The notes beneath the pieces are model-generated. The model was not told the origin of the DNA, did no database searches, and saw nothing but the letters and a program-made list of their open reading frames with translations. Positions 17,090 to 25,743 of a DNA stretch of 64,000 nt are shown here, in pieces. Within the stretch, counting starts at the first letter, position 1. Each line of letters opens with the position of its first letter. A program made the position numbers and the translations under genes. The stretch spans positions 1,488,001 to 1,552,000 of the forward strand of contig NAKE01000001.1 in the NCBI GenBank assembly GCA_008680965.1, in the 5' to 3' direction. The stretch comes from Collinsella aerofaciens. GTDB lineage: Bacteria > Actinomycetota > Coriobacteriia > Coriobacteriales > Coriobacteriaceae.

Positions 17090-18484
17090 CTAACCCAGGT
17101 GCAGATGGGCCAGAAGGGCTTCGCGCTCGTTGGGAACATTGTCCTCGATCACAGCGTCGAGGGCGGCGTTGAGCAGCTGCCCCAACTCCGGCCCGGGCTT
17201 GACGCCAGCGCGGATCAAGTCGCCGCCGTTGATGGCAAGCATCTTGAGCGTATAGGGCTCCCCCGCCTCAAGCAGGTTGTGGGCGAGCGAACGCATCTCC
17301 TCGATTGTCTCGACGTAATAGAAGCACGACGGCGCCTTGCCCAGCGTATCGGCACGTTTAAGGTCCATGAGCTCGTCAATCAGGCGCGGCGTGTCGACGC
17401 CCTCGCCCGAAAGCGCGCGCATCATATTGAGCAGGCAGGATCGCTCGGGACGCAGCGGCTTGTCATGGTACTTGATTAGCAGGCACACGTCGCGAATCAA
17501 ATCGTGAGAAAGCGCCAGACGATCCATAATGGCGCGCGCCTTCTTGGCGCCAAGCTCGGGATGACCGTAGAAATGGCCGCTGCCCGCATGGTCGACCGTA
17601 AAGCAATCAGGCTTGGAGACGTCGTGCAAAAACGCTGCCCACATTAAGCTCGGCGAAGGCTCCACGCCATCACACAGTGCCAACTCCCCCGCTACCGTCA
17701 ACACGCGAGCGATATGCTCGTAGACATTAAAGGCATGATAGACGCTGCACTGGTCAAAGCCCCTTCCCGCAGCAAGCTCGGGCACGGCGGCGCAAATAAG
17801 CTCGGGGTAGCGCAGCATCGCGTCTCCCCCATGACCGGTCGAAAGAATGCCTTCGAGCTCAATGCCCACGCGCTCGCGAGCCACGGCATCGAGCAGCGGC
17901 GAGCACTCGGCAAGCGCCTGTTTGGTCTTAGACTCGATCATAAAATCCAGACGGCAGGCAAAACGCACCGCGCGCAGCATGCGAAGCGCGTCCTCGTTAA
18001 AGCGACGCTTGGGATCTCCGACGGCACGGATAAGTTTACGCTCAAGGTCGCCTTGGCCATCGTAGCGGTCGACAAGACCACGATCGGGATGCCAAGCCAT
18101 GGCATTAACGGTAAAGTCACGGCGCGCCAGATCGTCCTCAAGCGAAGCCGCACGCTCCACACTCTGGGGATGGCGGCCATCGGTGTAAAAACCGTCCAAG
18201 CGATACGTCGTGACCTCAATGCGCTCGCCATCGCAAATGGCCGTGATGCCGCCAAATTTAATGCCCGACTCAACCACAGCAATGTCAGCCGACTCGAGCG
18301 CCGCCTTGGACTCCTGCCACAAGCCGCTGCAGCACATATCAACATCGTGGCTGGGGCGCCCCATCAGGGCATCACGCACCCAACCGCCAACATACCAAGC
18401 CTCAAGACCGGCTGCCTCGAGCGCACGCAGGACACGGATGGAGGCATTGGTCGGCTGCGTACCGTTGAGCGAAACATTGCACAT
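17090..18484 (-). CDS. cca: CCA-adding tRNA nucleotidyltransferase with HD domain
   Basis: Adds or repairs the 3' CCA end of tRNAs. The 464-residue protein has the class II nucleotidyltransferase motif (YVGGWVRDALMG near residue 30, with the metal-binding DVD near 46), the RNA-binding region (RRDFTVNAMAW, RRFNEDALRMLRAVRFA) and an HD domain (FLHDVSKP, later KYHDKP). The ATG at 18484 is chosen because AGGAGG lies nine bases upstream; a start 8 codons earlier lacks one. Poly(A) polymerase is a paralogous possibility, but bacteria with the HD form usually use it for CCA. Confidence 0.9.
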   Translation of the reverse strand: MCNVSLNGTQPTNASIRVLRALEAAGLEAWYVGGWVRDALMGRPSHDVDMCCSGLWQESKAALESADIAVVESGIKFGGITAICDGERIEVTTYRLDGFYTDGRHPQSVERAASLEDDLARRDFTVNAMAWHPDRGLVDRYDGQGDLERKLIRAVGDPKRRFNEDALRMLRAVRFACRLDFMIESKTKQALAECSPLLDAVARERVGIELEGILSTGHGGDAMLRYPELICAAVPELAAGRGFDQCSVYHAFNVYEHIARVLTVAGELALCDGVEPSPSLMWAAFLHDVSKPDCFTVDHAGSGHFYGHPELGAKKARAIMDRLALSHDLIRDVCLLIKYHDKPLRPERSCLLNMMRALSGEGVDTPRLIDELMDLKRADTLGKAPSCFYYVETIEEMRSLAHNLLEAGEPYTLKMLAINGGDLIRAGVKPGPELGQLLNAALDAVIEDNVPNEREALLAHLHLG

Positions 18485-18621
18485 AGCTATGGCCTCCTGC
18501 GCCTGCAAACGTTAATCGATGGTTCTCAAGAAGTCTAGCAAGAAACGAGCATGCGCGCACATGCAATCGTATCGTCGATTCGAACGAACGGGACAGTAAG
18601 CGCCACATGCGGCCAGAACGC

Positions 18622-18658
18622 AAAAAAACACCCGCCTCGGAGATCCAAAGCGGGTGTT
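18622..18658 (-). terminator. Terminator after the fruK paralogues
   Basis: On the minus strand ACACCCGC and GCGGGTGT form an 8-base stem and are followed by TTTTTTT. It closes the PTS block. Confidence 0.9.
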
Positions 18659-18680
18659 CGACAACGACATATCGATGCGG

Positions 18681-19613
18681 CTAGCAGACCTGGCGAACCT
18701 CAATGTGCTTCTTATATTCGTCCACCTTGGCAAAATCGCCCAGACCGGGGCACTCCACCACGTTGGCGCCGGTGGCCATCGAGAGGCGCAGGGCATCCTC
18801 AACACGCTCGGGAGCGTCGTGCCACACGGACAGGAAGGCGGCAAGTGAGGAGTCGCCGGCGCAGACCGTCGACAGCAGCTTGACCTCAAAGGTGCGGTTG
18901 GCAAACCAGATGTGCTCTCCGTTGGAGAAGTACGCGCCAGCGCCACCCAGGGTCAACAGCACGTTCTTAGCTCCCTTGGCGTGGAGCTCGGCCATCGCAC
19001 CCTTGACGGACTCGTCGTCGCCACCGCTCACCTTAATGCCAAAGATGTCGAGCAGTTCATCGTCGTTGGGCTTAATGAGCAACGGCTCCATGGCAATGAG
19101 GTCGGCCAGCTGATGGCTCGAGATATCGAGCACGAACTCGGCACCTTTTGCCTTAACACGGCGAAGTACCTCGGCCAGGAAACCCTCGGAGGTGTTGGGG
19201 GGCAGCGAGCCGCTAATGACCAGGCAGGTCATGTCGTCGAGCGAATCAATGAGCTCAAACATTTCCTGCTCGTTGGCAGCATTGATGGCAGCGCCTGCAT
19301 TGACCATGTTGTACTCGGTGTCGGGACCGGCGTTGAGGAAGACATTGACGCGCGTGATGCCATCGGTCCACACGGGCTTGACGGGCACGCCCAGGGCCTC
19401 GGCGCCCTTGACGATAAACTCGCCCGAGAAACCGGCAAAAAAGCCCAGGATCGTGGTGTCGACGCCGTAGTGATCGAGGGTGAACGAGACGTTAAGACCC
19501 TTGCCGTTGGGCGTATAGACCGCGTTGCGAGTGCGGGTGACGGTGTTGGCGGAAAGACCGTCACAGGCAATGTTGTAGTCAATGGCGGGATTTGCAGTGA
19601 GCGTGTAAATCAT
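18681..19613 (-). CDS. fruK: 1-phosphofructokinase-like PfkB kinase, paralogue 1
   Basis: Likely phosphorylates fructose-1-phosphate to the 1,6-bisphosphate. The 310 residues start MIYTLTANPAID, have the PfkB substrate loop (NGKGLNVSFTLDHYGV) and the nucleotide and catalytic site VCAGDSSLAAF, where Asp is the base; the usual GAGD reads CAGD. The ATG at 19613 has AAAGGAA six bases upstream. It lies downstream of a second paralogue in the fructose PTS block. Tagatose-6-phosphate kinase (LacC) is the main alternative within this family, so specificity is inferred from fruA nearby. Confidence 0.82.
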   Translation of the reverse strand: MIYTLTANPAIDYNIACDGLSANTVTRTRNAVYTPNGKGLNVSFTLDHYGVDTTILGFFAGFSGEFIVKGAEALGVPVKPVWTDGITRVNVFLNAGPDTEYNMVNAGAAINAANEQEMFELIDSLDDMTCLVISGSLPPNTSEGFLAEVLRRVKAKGAEFVLDISSHQLADLIAMEPLLIKPNDDELLDIFGIKVSGGDDESVKGAMAELHAKGAKNVLLTLGGAGAYFSNGEHIWFANRTFEVKLLSTVCAGDSSLAAFLSVWHDAPERVEDALRLSMATGANVVECPGLGDFAKVDEYKKHIEVRQVC

Positions 19614-19771
19614 GTAAGTTCCTTTCACAAGGCAACGTGTTAGTGAAAGTATATTCCACGCTTCGGGAAAAGACCATAGCGACTCGGCGAACGGTGTAGA
19701 ACGCGTGCAGGGCGGCGGGATGACGGGCAAAAGAAACAGGGTCCTTGTCCTGTCGCTCGCCCACAATATAC

Positions 19772-19803
19772 AAAAATGGCGCCCCGGCCAAAACCGGAGC
19801 GCC
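19772..19803 (-). terminator. Terminator between the two fruK paralogues
   Basis: On the minus strand GGCGCTCCGG and CCGGGGCGCC pair around TTTTGG and are followed by ATTTTTGT. Read-through would be needed for fruK paralogue 1 unless it has its own promoter; TATACT about 48 bases before its start is a weak -10 candidate. Confidence 0.8.
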
Positions 19804-19829
19804 GTACACGCGAAAATAATGAGTTTCGC

Positions 19830-20762
19830 TTACTTGCGGTCGAGCTTGCGGACAGCAACGCGCTTGCTGTACTCATCGACGTGACCGAAGTCGCCGATGC
19901 CGACGGACTCGGCAACGTTAGCGCCGGTAGCCATAGCGAGCTTCATGGCCTCCTCGACGTTGTCGCGATCCCTGTACCACTTGTGCAGGAACGCAGCGAG
20001 GGTGCAGTCGCCGGCGCAGACAGAAGAGACCAGCTTGATGTTGAACTCACGCTTGGCGTACCAGATGTCCTCGCCGTTGGAGAAGTAAGCGTCGCCGCGG
20101 CTACCACGGGTGAGCAGCACGTTCTGAACGCCGGCGTCGTGGGCGAGCTTCATGGCAACGCGGACCTCGTCGTCGGTGTCGACAGGCACGCCGAAGATGG
20201 CCTTCATCTCGTGATGGTTCGGCTTAATGAGCAGCGGCTTCTTGTGAGCGAGCTCCTTGAGCTTGTCGGAGGACAGGTCAAGGACGACGTCTGCGCCACG
20301 GGCCTGAGCGTGCTCCATGACCTGGGCCAGGAAGTCGGGCGTAGCTTTGGGAGGCACGGAACCGGAGACGATCAGGCACTCAAGATCGCCCGCGGTGTCC
20401 AGGATGTTGTAGAGCTCCTTCTGATGCTCCGGCGTAATCGGGGCGCCGGGGTTCAGGATGCCGTACTCGTGCTGGCCATCGTTGACGTAGGTGTTGATAC
20501 GCGTGATGCCGTCGGTCCAGACCGGGCGACACAGGCAACCCAGGTTCATGACCTCCTCGACGATGAACTTGCCCGTGAAGCCGGCGAAGAAGCCGAGCGC
20601 GACGGTGTCGACGCCCATCTTCTTAAAGGCGAAGGACACGTCGAGGCCCTTGCCGTTGGCCGTGTAGCTGGCCGAGCCGGTGCGGACGTTCTCGTCGGGC
20701 TCGAGCGGAGAGCTCGAAACCGTCATGTCGACAGCCGGGTTAGCGGTTAGCGTGTAGAACAT
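19830..20762 (-). CDS. fruK: 1-phosphofructokinase-like PfkB kinase, paralogue 2
   Basis: A second 310-residue PfkB kinase of the same length and layout (MFYTLTANPAVD, NGKGLDVSFAFKKMGV, VCAGDCTLAAFLHKW). The two share the unusual Cys before AGD but differ over much of the chain, so this is an old duplication rather than a recent one. AGGGGGT lies seven bases before the ATG. The gene follows ptsI after a short hairpin. One paralogue may have shifted to another ketose or tagatose phosphate; the sequence alone does not tell which. Confidence 0.83.
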   Translation of the reverse strand: MFYTLTANPAVDMTVSSSPLEPDENVRTGSASYTANGKGLDVSFAFKKMGVDTVALGFFAGFTGKFIVEEVMNLGCLCRPVWTDGITRINTYVNDGQHEYGILNPGAPITPEHQKELYNILDTAGDLECLIVSGSVPPKATPDFLAQVMEHAQARGADVVLDLSSDKLKELAHKKPLLIKPNHHEMKAIFGVPVDTDDEVRVAMKLAHDAGVQNVLLTRGSRGDAYFSNGEDIWYAKREFNIKLVSSVCAGDCTLAAFLHKWYRDRDNVEEAMKLAMATGANVAESVGIGDFGHVDEYSKRVAVRKLDRK

Positions 20763-20789
20763 TTACAGTACCCCCTGTATATGTGAGGG

Positions 20790-20819
20790 CCGCGTGGCCG
20801 GCCCATTCCAACCACGCGG
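20790..20819 (-). other. Intercistronic hairpin between ptsI and fruK paralogue 2
   Basis: CCGCGTGG and CCACGCGG form an 8-base stem around 14 bases with no T-run. It may set relative mRNA levels by stabilising the ptsI 3' end. Confidence 0.4.
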
Positions 20820-20836
20820 TTACCTCTGATACCAAA

Positions 20837-22540
20837 TTAGCGAGCTGCGGACTCGAGCAGCGCCTTGACCTCGGCGGCAGTGTTGCAGGCGAGTGCCTTC
20901 TCGGCGAGCTCGTCGCACTCGGCCTTGGTCCACTGGCTGATGGTCTTGCGGGCGCGCAGGATCGACGGAGCGCTCATCGAGAACTCCTCCAGGCCCCAGC
21001 TGATCAGCAACGGCTCGAGCAGCGGATCGGCAGCGGCCTCGCCGCACATACCGACCATGATGCCGGCCTTCACGCCGCTCTCGATGATGTTCTTGAGCGA
21101 GCGGAGCACGGCGGGATAGTACACCTGGTACAGGTTGGAGATGGTGTCGTTGCCACGGTCGGCGCACATGGTGTAGCCGATCAGGTCGTTGGTGCCGATG
21201 GAGAAGAAGTCGGCGACCTCGGCAAGACGGTCAGCGAGCAGCGAAGCGGCGGGCGTCTCGACCATGATGCCGACCTCGATGTTCTCGTTGAACTTGCGAC
21301 CCTCTTCGGTCAGCTCGGCCTTGCACTGCTCAACGAGCTCCTTGACAGCCATGACCTCCTCGACGCAGGTGACGAGCGGGATCATGATCTTGACGTCACC
21401 GAAGGCGCTGGCGCGCAGCAGGGCGCGGAGCTGGACCTTGTACTGATCGGGATTTGCCAGGCAGTAACGCACGGCGCGGAAGCCCATGAAGGGGTTGTCT
21501 TCCTTGACCATGTGCAGATACGGAATCTCCTTGTCGCCACCCACATCGAGCGTGCGGATGATGACGGGAGCGCCCTTGAGCGCACTGGCAACCTTGCGAT
21601 AGGCGTTGAACTGCTCCTCCTCGGAAGGAAGCTCAGCAGAGTCCATGAACAGGAACTCGGAGCGGAACAGACCGATAGCCTCGGCGTCGTGATCGAGCGC
21701 GTTGGGCACGTCATCGGGGTTACCGATGTTGCAGGCAATGATCTTCTTGATGCCATCGGCAGTCACAGAAGGCTTGCCGCGGAAGGCCTCGAGGGCTGCC
21801 TTCTCGGCAGCGAAGGCCTCGGCCTTGGCGGTGTAGGCGGCGAGCGTCTCCTCGTCGGGATCGGCCTCGACGATGCCCTTGCCACCGTCGACGACAACGG
21901 TCATGCCGTTGCGCAGTGCGGTGCAGCTGTTGGAAACCGAAAGGACAGCCGGGATCTCGAGGGCGCGCGCGATAATCGCGGAGTGCGACGTACGGCCACC
22001 GGTCTCGGTGACGATACCGGCAACGTGGGCCTTATCGATCGTGGCGGTCATGGACGGCGTAAGGTCGTGCACGACAACGACGGTGTTCTCGGGCAGGACG
22101 GAAAGGTCGACGACCTCCTTGCCCAGCAGCTCGGCCAGAATACCGGTGCGGATGTCGGCGATATCGGCCGCGCGCAGACGGAACATCTCGTCGTCCATGG
22201 ACAGGAACATGTTCTCGAACATGGTCGAGGTGTCCATGAGCGCCTGCTCGGCGCAGGTGCCGCCGTCAATGGCGGCGTTGATGGCGTCGGTCATGCCCGG
22301 GTCCTGAGCCAGGACGATGTGTCCGCTCATGATCTCGGCCTCGGCCTCGCCCACCGTCTCCTTCATGTGGTCGGCCTGAGCCTGGGTCTTCTCGCAGAAG
22401 ACCGAAAGAGCGGACTGATAGCGCTCCTTCTCTGCTGCCGAATCAGCAACCTGGTGCGGCTCAAACGTCAAGTCGGGATCGACGGCGACCATAACGGTGC
22501 CGATACCGATGCCCTCGGAAGCGTTGACTCCCTGATACAT
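20837..22540 (-). CDS. ptsI: Phosphoenolpyruvate-protein phosphotransferase (enzyme I of the PTS)
   Basis: Takes phosphate from PEP and passes it to HPr, the first step for all PTS sugars. The 567 residues include the phospho-histidine motif TGGRTSHSAIIAR near residue 185, the PEP-binding TIM barrel with LFRSEFLFM and DIGG-type RTLDVGGDKE, and the C-terminal FSIGTNDL and CGEAA motifs. The ATG at 22540 (MYQGVNASEGIGIG) is chosen because AGAGGA lies seven to eight bases upstream and the N-terminus matches the family; an ATG two codons earlier abuts that site. Confidence 0.96.
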   Translation of the reverse strand: MYQGVNASEGIGIGTVMVAVDPDLTFEPHQVADSAAEKERYQSALSVFCEKTQAQADHMKETVGEAEAEIMSGHIVLAQDPGMTDAINAAIDGGTCAEQALMDTSTMFENMFLSMDDEMFRLRAADIADIRTGILAELLGKEVVDLSVLPENTVVVVHDLTPSMTATIDKAHVAGIVTETGGRTSHSAIIARALEIPAVLSVSNSCTALRNGMTVVVDGGKGIVEADPDEETLAAYTAKAEAFAAEKAALEAFRGKPSVTADGIKKIIACNIGNPDDVPNALDHDAEAIGLFRSEFLFMDSAELPSEEEQFNAYRKVASALKGAPVIIRTLDVGGDKEIPYLHMVKEDNPFMGFRAVRYCLANPDQYKVQLRALLRASAFGDVKIMIPLVTCVEEVMAVKELVEQCKAELTEEGRKFNENIEVGIMVETPAASLLADRLAEVADFFSIGTNDLIGYTMCADRGNDTISNLYQVYYPAVLRSLKNIIESGVKAGIMVGMCGEAAADPLLEPLLISWGLEEFSMSAPSILRARKTISQWTKAECDELAEKALACNTAAEVKALLESAAR

Positions 22541-22590
22541 TCCCATTCCTCTCTCCGTGTCATGTGATAAAGCGTTTTGCCATATCCATG

Positions 22591-22628
22591 ACAAAAGAGC
22601 GCAGTTACCTTAAAACAGGTCACTGCGC
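22591..22628 (-). terminator. Partial terminator between ptsH and ptsI
   Basis: On the minus strand GCGCAGTGACCT and AGGTAACTGCGC pair with one mismatch and are followed by TCTTTTG. It may let HPr be made in excess over enzyme I. Confidence 0.75.
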
Positions 22629-22673
22629 CCCCAAATATGAACTTAGTTGTTCAACATGCGACCCGTTTGAGTT

Positions 22674-22937
22674 CTACTCGCCAAGACCGCTCTTGATAAG
22701 CTCGATGGCAGCAGCCAGAGCCTCGGCCTCGTCAGCGCCGTCGCACTTGACCTCGACCTCGGTGCCGCAGGGGATACCAGCAGCCATGAGGGCCATCGGG
22801 GACTTGCCGTTGACCTCCTTCTCGGGGGTGACGACCGTCACGTCGCAGGCGTACTTGCCCATGGTGGAGGCGAAGAGGCCAGCCGGACGCATGTGAAGAC
22901 CCTGAGGATTAACGAGGGTAGCCTTCTCAGAAACCAT
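22674..22937 (-). CDS. ptsH: Phosphocarrier protein HPr
   Basis: Carries phosphate from enzyme I to the sugar permeases. The 87-residue protein has the active-site GLHMRPAG with His15, and NGKSPMALMAAG with Ser46, the residue phosphorylated by HPr kinase in Gram-positives, so a regulatory role in carbon catabolite control is plausible. No hprK is in the window. AAGGAG lies seven bases before the ATG; the ORF opens 19 codons earlier without support. It lies 136 bases before the ptsI start. Confidence 0.96.
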   Translation of the reverse strand: MVSEKATLVNPQGLHMRPAGLFASTMGKYACDVTVVTPEKEVNGKSPMALMAAGIPCGTEVEVKCDGADEAEALAAAIELIKSGLGE

Positions 22938-23074
22938 AATTGACTCCTTTTTGTGTTTAACCCCTGTCAGCCATGCGACAGGAGCCATATTCACGACGTT
23001 GTTTATATTAACTCACATCAAACTGTTTTTCATTATGTTTCGCACGAATTATTGGACGGATGTCGTTCCTGCAC

Positions 23075-23203
23075 GCTCGCCTGCCTGGCGGGGCGGTTAA
23101 GTTTGCTGCTCTACAGTCCTGCGCAAGACGGAAAGCACATTAAGTGCTTTCCTTTGCGTGCGGAACTCGCGACAAACTTAACCGCCCCGCCAGGCAGGCG
23201 AGC
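23075..23203 (-). repeat. Structured intergenic element, copy B
   Basis: Perfect 31-base arms at 23075-23105 and 23173-23203 enclose a hairpin GGAAAGCAC - TTAAT - GTGCTTTCC (read on the minus strand). The core strings GCGAGTTCCGCAC, GCACTTAATGTGC and CAGGACTGT are shared with copy A, in the same orientation relative to the downstream gene (ptsH here, sdaA there). A G-C pair of the inner stem in copy A is an A-T pair here. It ends 137 bases before the ptsH start. Confidence 0.85.
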
Positions 23204-23308
23204 TGCGGAAACTCGGTCGGTCCAGAGTAATATCGTGCGAACGGAATTCTGGCTGATAACCTGTTCGCGACAAAGACTCGATAGGCAGCCCCCTCTATGC
23301 CCTTTTGT

Positions 23309-23377
23309 AAGTTGGGGTGAAATAGGGACTGCATTTGGAGTTGAATCGTTTAAACAATCCCTATTTCACCGCAACTT
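23309..23377. repeat. Hairpin repeat, 23-23-23 layout, intact copy
   Basis: Arms at 23309-23331 and 23355-23377 pair with two mismatches, separated by a 23-base loop. Arm and loop lengths match the IS-split copy at 13091-14460, while the loop sequence differs. It lies between element B and the fruA terminator. Confidence 0.85.
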
Positions 23378-23389
23378 GTGGGGGGGGTA

Positions 23390-23426
23390 GAAAAAGGGGG
23401 AGGCCCTGGAGAGGGTCTCCCCCTTT
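23390..23426 (-). terminator. Terminator after fruA
   Basis: On the minus strand GGGGGAGACCCT and AGGGCCTCCCCC pair around CTCC and are followed by TTTTTC. It separates fruA from ptsHI. Confidence 0.9.
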
Positions 23427-23460
23427 GTTACAGAGGCGATATTATTCGCGCGTTGCGGGG

Positions 23461-25470
23461 TTACACCAGACGGGCGTTGATCGTCTTGGCGATCTCGGCG
23501 GCGTCGGTGGAACCCTTGACGGTGGCACGGAAGCCCTCGTCCATAAGCGCCTCGGCGACCTTGGACAGGATCTTGAGGTGCGTGGTGCCGGCCTGGGCAC
23601 CGGGAATAAGCAGGGCGATAGCCACGTTGACGGGAGCGCCATCCATGGTGTCCCAACCGGTCACGCCAGAGTCGTCCTTGACGACGATGACGGCGGCATC
23701 GGTAATGGCATCGGACTTGGCATGCGGAATGGCGAAGCCCTCCATCATGCCCGTGGAGCCCTCGGCCTCGCGGGCCAGGAAGGCATTCATCACGGCATCG
23801 GCGTCGTCAGCGACACCGGCCTTGACAGCCTGGTTGGAGACAAAGCTCAGGGCCTCGTCACGAGAAGCGAAGTTCTCGGCGACAAAAACGTTCTCGACCT
23901 TCACGAAATCGGCAGCCTCGGCCTTGGGAGCCTCGACGGCAGCGGCCTTGGGGGCCTCGACCGGCTTAGCGGGAGCGGCAGGAGCGGCCTTCTGGCTCTT
24001 CTCGAAGTCATACTTCTTGAAAGCGACGAACAGGATGCCACCGACCACAGCGCCGATGAGGATCGCGAGGACCCACAGCGGACCGTTCTCGACAACGGGC
24101 AGGACCAGGAAGCCACCGTGGGGCGCCGGATCGTGAACGTTGAACATAATGGTCAGGATCGAGGCGATGGAGGAACCGAGCATCATGATGGGCATGACGG
24201 GCCAGATGTTCTTGGTCATGAACGGAATGGCGCCCTCGGTGATGTGGGTGCAACCAAGGATGAGGTTGACGACACCGGCGTCATGATCCTCCTGGCTGAA
24301 GTACTTCTTGCCGACGATGACGGCAAAGGTGGTGATCAGCGGCGGAACGATGCAGGCGGCAGAGACGGCAGCCATGAAGTTGGTGCCGAAGTTGTAGGTG
24401 TCGGTGCCGACACCAGCAGCCAGGGCCTCGGTGAGCATGGCGGTACCGGTGACGTAAGCAGCCTTGTTGACCGGGCCGCCCATGTCAAAGGCGCACATGC
24501 AACCAATAGCAAGACCCAGGACAACAGCGCCAGAGGCAGACAGACCCTTGAGGAAGTCCATCATGGCGGTGTTGATGGCAGCCATGGGGCCGGAGATGCC
24601 GAGCATGACCAGACCGACGATAGCAGTCGAGAACAGCGGGTACAGGAAGATGGCCTTGAGGCCGTCCAGGTTCTTGGGCAGACCGGCAAAGACCTTCTCG
24701 AGCAGCAAGATGACATAACCAGCGAGGAAGCCGCCGACGATGCCGCCGAGGAAGCCGAAGCCCACGCCCGTGCCGCCAGCATCGATCATGTGTGTATCGG
24801 CGTTAACGGGCAGGCCCTGGATGGCGATCATACCGGCAACAAAGCCGGGAACGAGCGCCGGGCGCTTGCCGATGGACTCGGCGATGTAGGCGGAAAGCAC
24901 GGGAACCATGAGGTTCATGGCAATGCCGCCGATGATCTTGAGCATAGCGGCGAAGCTGTTGTAGTCGGCAGCCGTCGAATCGAAGGACGTGATGCCCCAC
25001 AGGAACGAAACAGCGGTCAGGACACCACCGGCAACGACGAAGACCAGCATGTGGCTGACGCCGTTCATGAGGTGCTTATAGATGATGTGGCCGATGGACT
25101 CCTTCTCCTCGACCTCATCCTCGACATCGGCAGCAGCCGCAACCGTGTCGTCGCCCTTGGCGGCAAGGGCACGATCGATCAGCTTGCCGGCAGCCTCGAC
25201 GGACAGGGCCTTGGAAACACCAACGGAAACCATGGGCTTACCGGCGAAACGCTCCGCCTGGACATCCTTATCGGCTGCGACGACGACGGCCTTGGCACCA
25301 GCGATCTCACTCTTGGTGAGCTCGTTCTCGACACCGACCTGGCCATGGGTCTCGACCTTAATGGTCAGACCGCGCTCGGCAGCTGCCTTCTCCAGCGCCT
25401 CCTTCGCCATGAAGGTGTGCGCGATACCGGTCGGGCAACCGGTGGCGGCGATGATGTCAAACTTAGCCAT
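23461..25470 (-). CDS. fruA: PTS fructose permease, EIIB-EIIC-EIIA fusion
   Basis: Imports and phosphorylates fructose, probably to fructose-1-phosphate. The 669 residues run IIB (AATGCPTGIAHT, phospho-Cys12), IIC (about residues 125-470, with GGPVNKAAYV and HITEGAIPF), an Ala/Pro/Lys-rich linker, then IIA (GFAIPHAKS, phospho-His583). Typical forms put IIA first or split it off, so the order BCA is notable but known. GGAGG lies six bases before the ATG. Mannitol- or 2-O-mannosyl-glycerate-type specificity is less likely given the fruK neighbours. An RpiR regulator diverges from it. Confidence 0.92.
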   Translation of the reverse strand: MAKFDIIAATGCPTGIAHTFMAKEALEKAAAERGLTIKVETHGQVGVENELTKSEIAGAKAVVVAADKDVQAERFAGKPMVSVGVSKALSVEAAGKLIDRALAAKGDDTVAAAADVEDEVEEKESIGHIIYKHLMNGVSHMLVFVVAGGVLTAVSFLWGITSFDSTAADYNSFAAMLKIIGGIAMNLMVPVLSAYIAESIGKRPALVPGFVAGMIAIQGLPVNADTHMIDAGGTGVGFGFLGGIVGGFLAGYVILLLEKVFAGLPKNLDGLKAIFLYPLFSTAIVGLVMLGISGPMAAINTAMMDFLKGLSASGAVVLGLAIGCMCAFDMGGPVNKAAYVTGTAMLTEALAAGVGTDTYNFGTNFMAAVSAACIVPPLITTFAVIVGKKYFSQEDHDAGVVNLILGCTHITEGAIPFMTKNIWPVMPIMMLGSSIASILTIMFNVHDPAPHGGFLVLPVVENGPLWVLAILIGAVVGGILFVAFKKYDFEKSQKAAPAAPAKPVEAPKAAAVEAPKAEAADFVKVENVFVAENFASRDEALSFVSNQAVKAGVADDADAVMNAFLAREAEGSTGMMEGFAIPHAKSDAITDAAVIVVKDDSGVTGWDTMDGAPVNVAIALLIPGAQAGTTHLKILSKVAEALMDEGFRATVKGSTDAAEIAKTINARLV

Positions 25471-25491
25471 GTGTCCCTCCTTCTTGAGTAC

Positions 25492-25507
25492 AGCGCCCGC
25501 GGGCGCT
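25492..25507 (-). other. Palindrome in the fruA leader
   Basis: A perfect 16-base palindrome, AGCGCCCGCGGGCGCT, 21 bases before the fruA start. With a second small hairpin at 25514-25530 it could fold near the ribosome site. Function is unknown. Confidence 0.35.
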
Positions 25508-25597
25508 CCCCTACACGCGCTTCAATGCGCGTTTTTTCACATCTGAAAGATACCAACCCACCGCTTATATGAGAAGCAATACAGCTCATTTCTCCGG

Positions 25598-25626
25598 TGA
25601 AAGGTTCTTTCATTACCGTAAACGGT
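25598..25626. promoter_or_regulatory. Candidate RpiR operator between fruA and rpiR
   Basis: Two adjoining palindromes: TGAAAGGTTCTTTCA (25598-25612) and ACCGTAAACGGT (25615-25626). A further GATGAAAG follows at 25628. TTTCAC and GTGAAA also flank the fruK paralogue 1 leader. Assignment to the neighbouring regulator is inference. Confidence 0.4.
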
Positions 25627-25649
25627 CGATGAAAGTTTACCATCAACTA

Positions 25650-25678
25650 TTGAAACGGCAAGGTGTATCTTGTAATTG
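25650..25678 (+). promoter_or_regulatory. Candidate promoter of the rpiR gene
   Basis: TTGAAA (25650-25655) and TAATTG (25673-25678) are 17 bases apart, 65 bases before the start codon. Confidence 0.3.
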
Positions 25679-25743
25679 AAAATGCCCGTATACTACGACA
25701 TTACAAAACAAGTCCGATTTTCATGCCAGCCAGGAGCCATCCC

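Noticed and set aside
23335..25572. A 745-codon open frame opposite fruA
   Set aside because: Antisense shadow of FruA with Gly/Asp/His-rich translation and no ribosome site.
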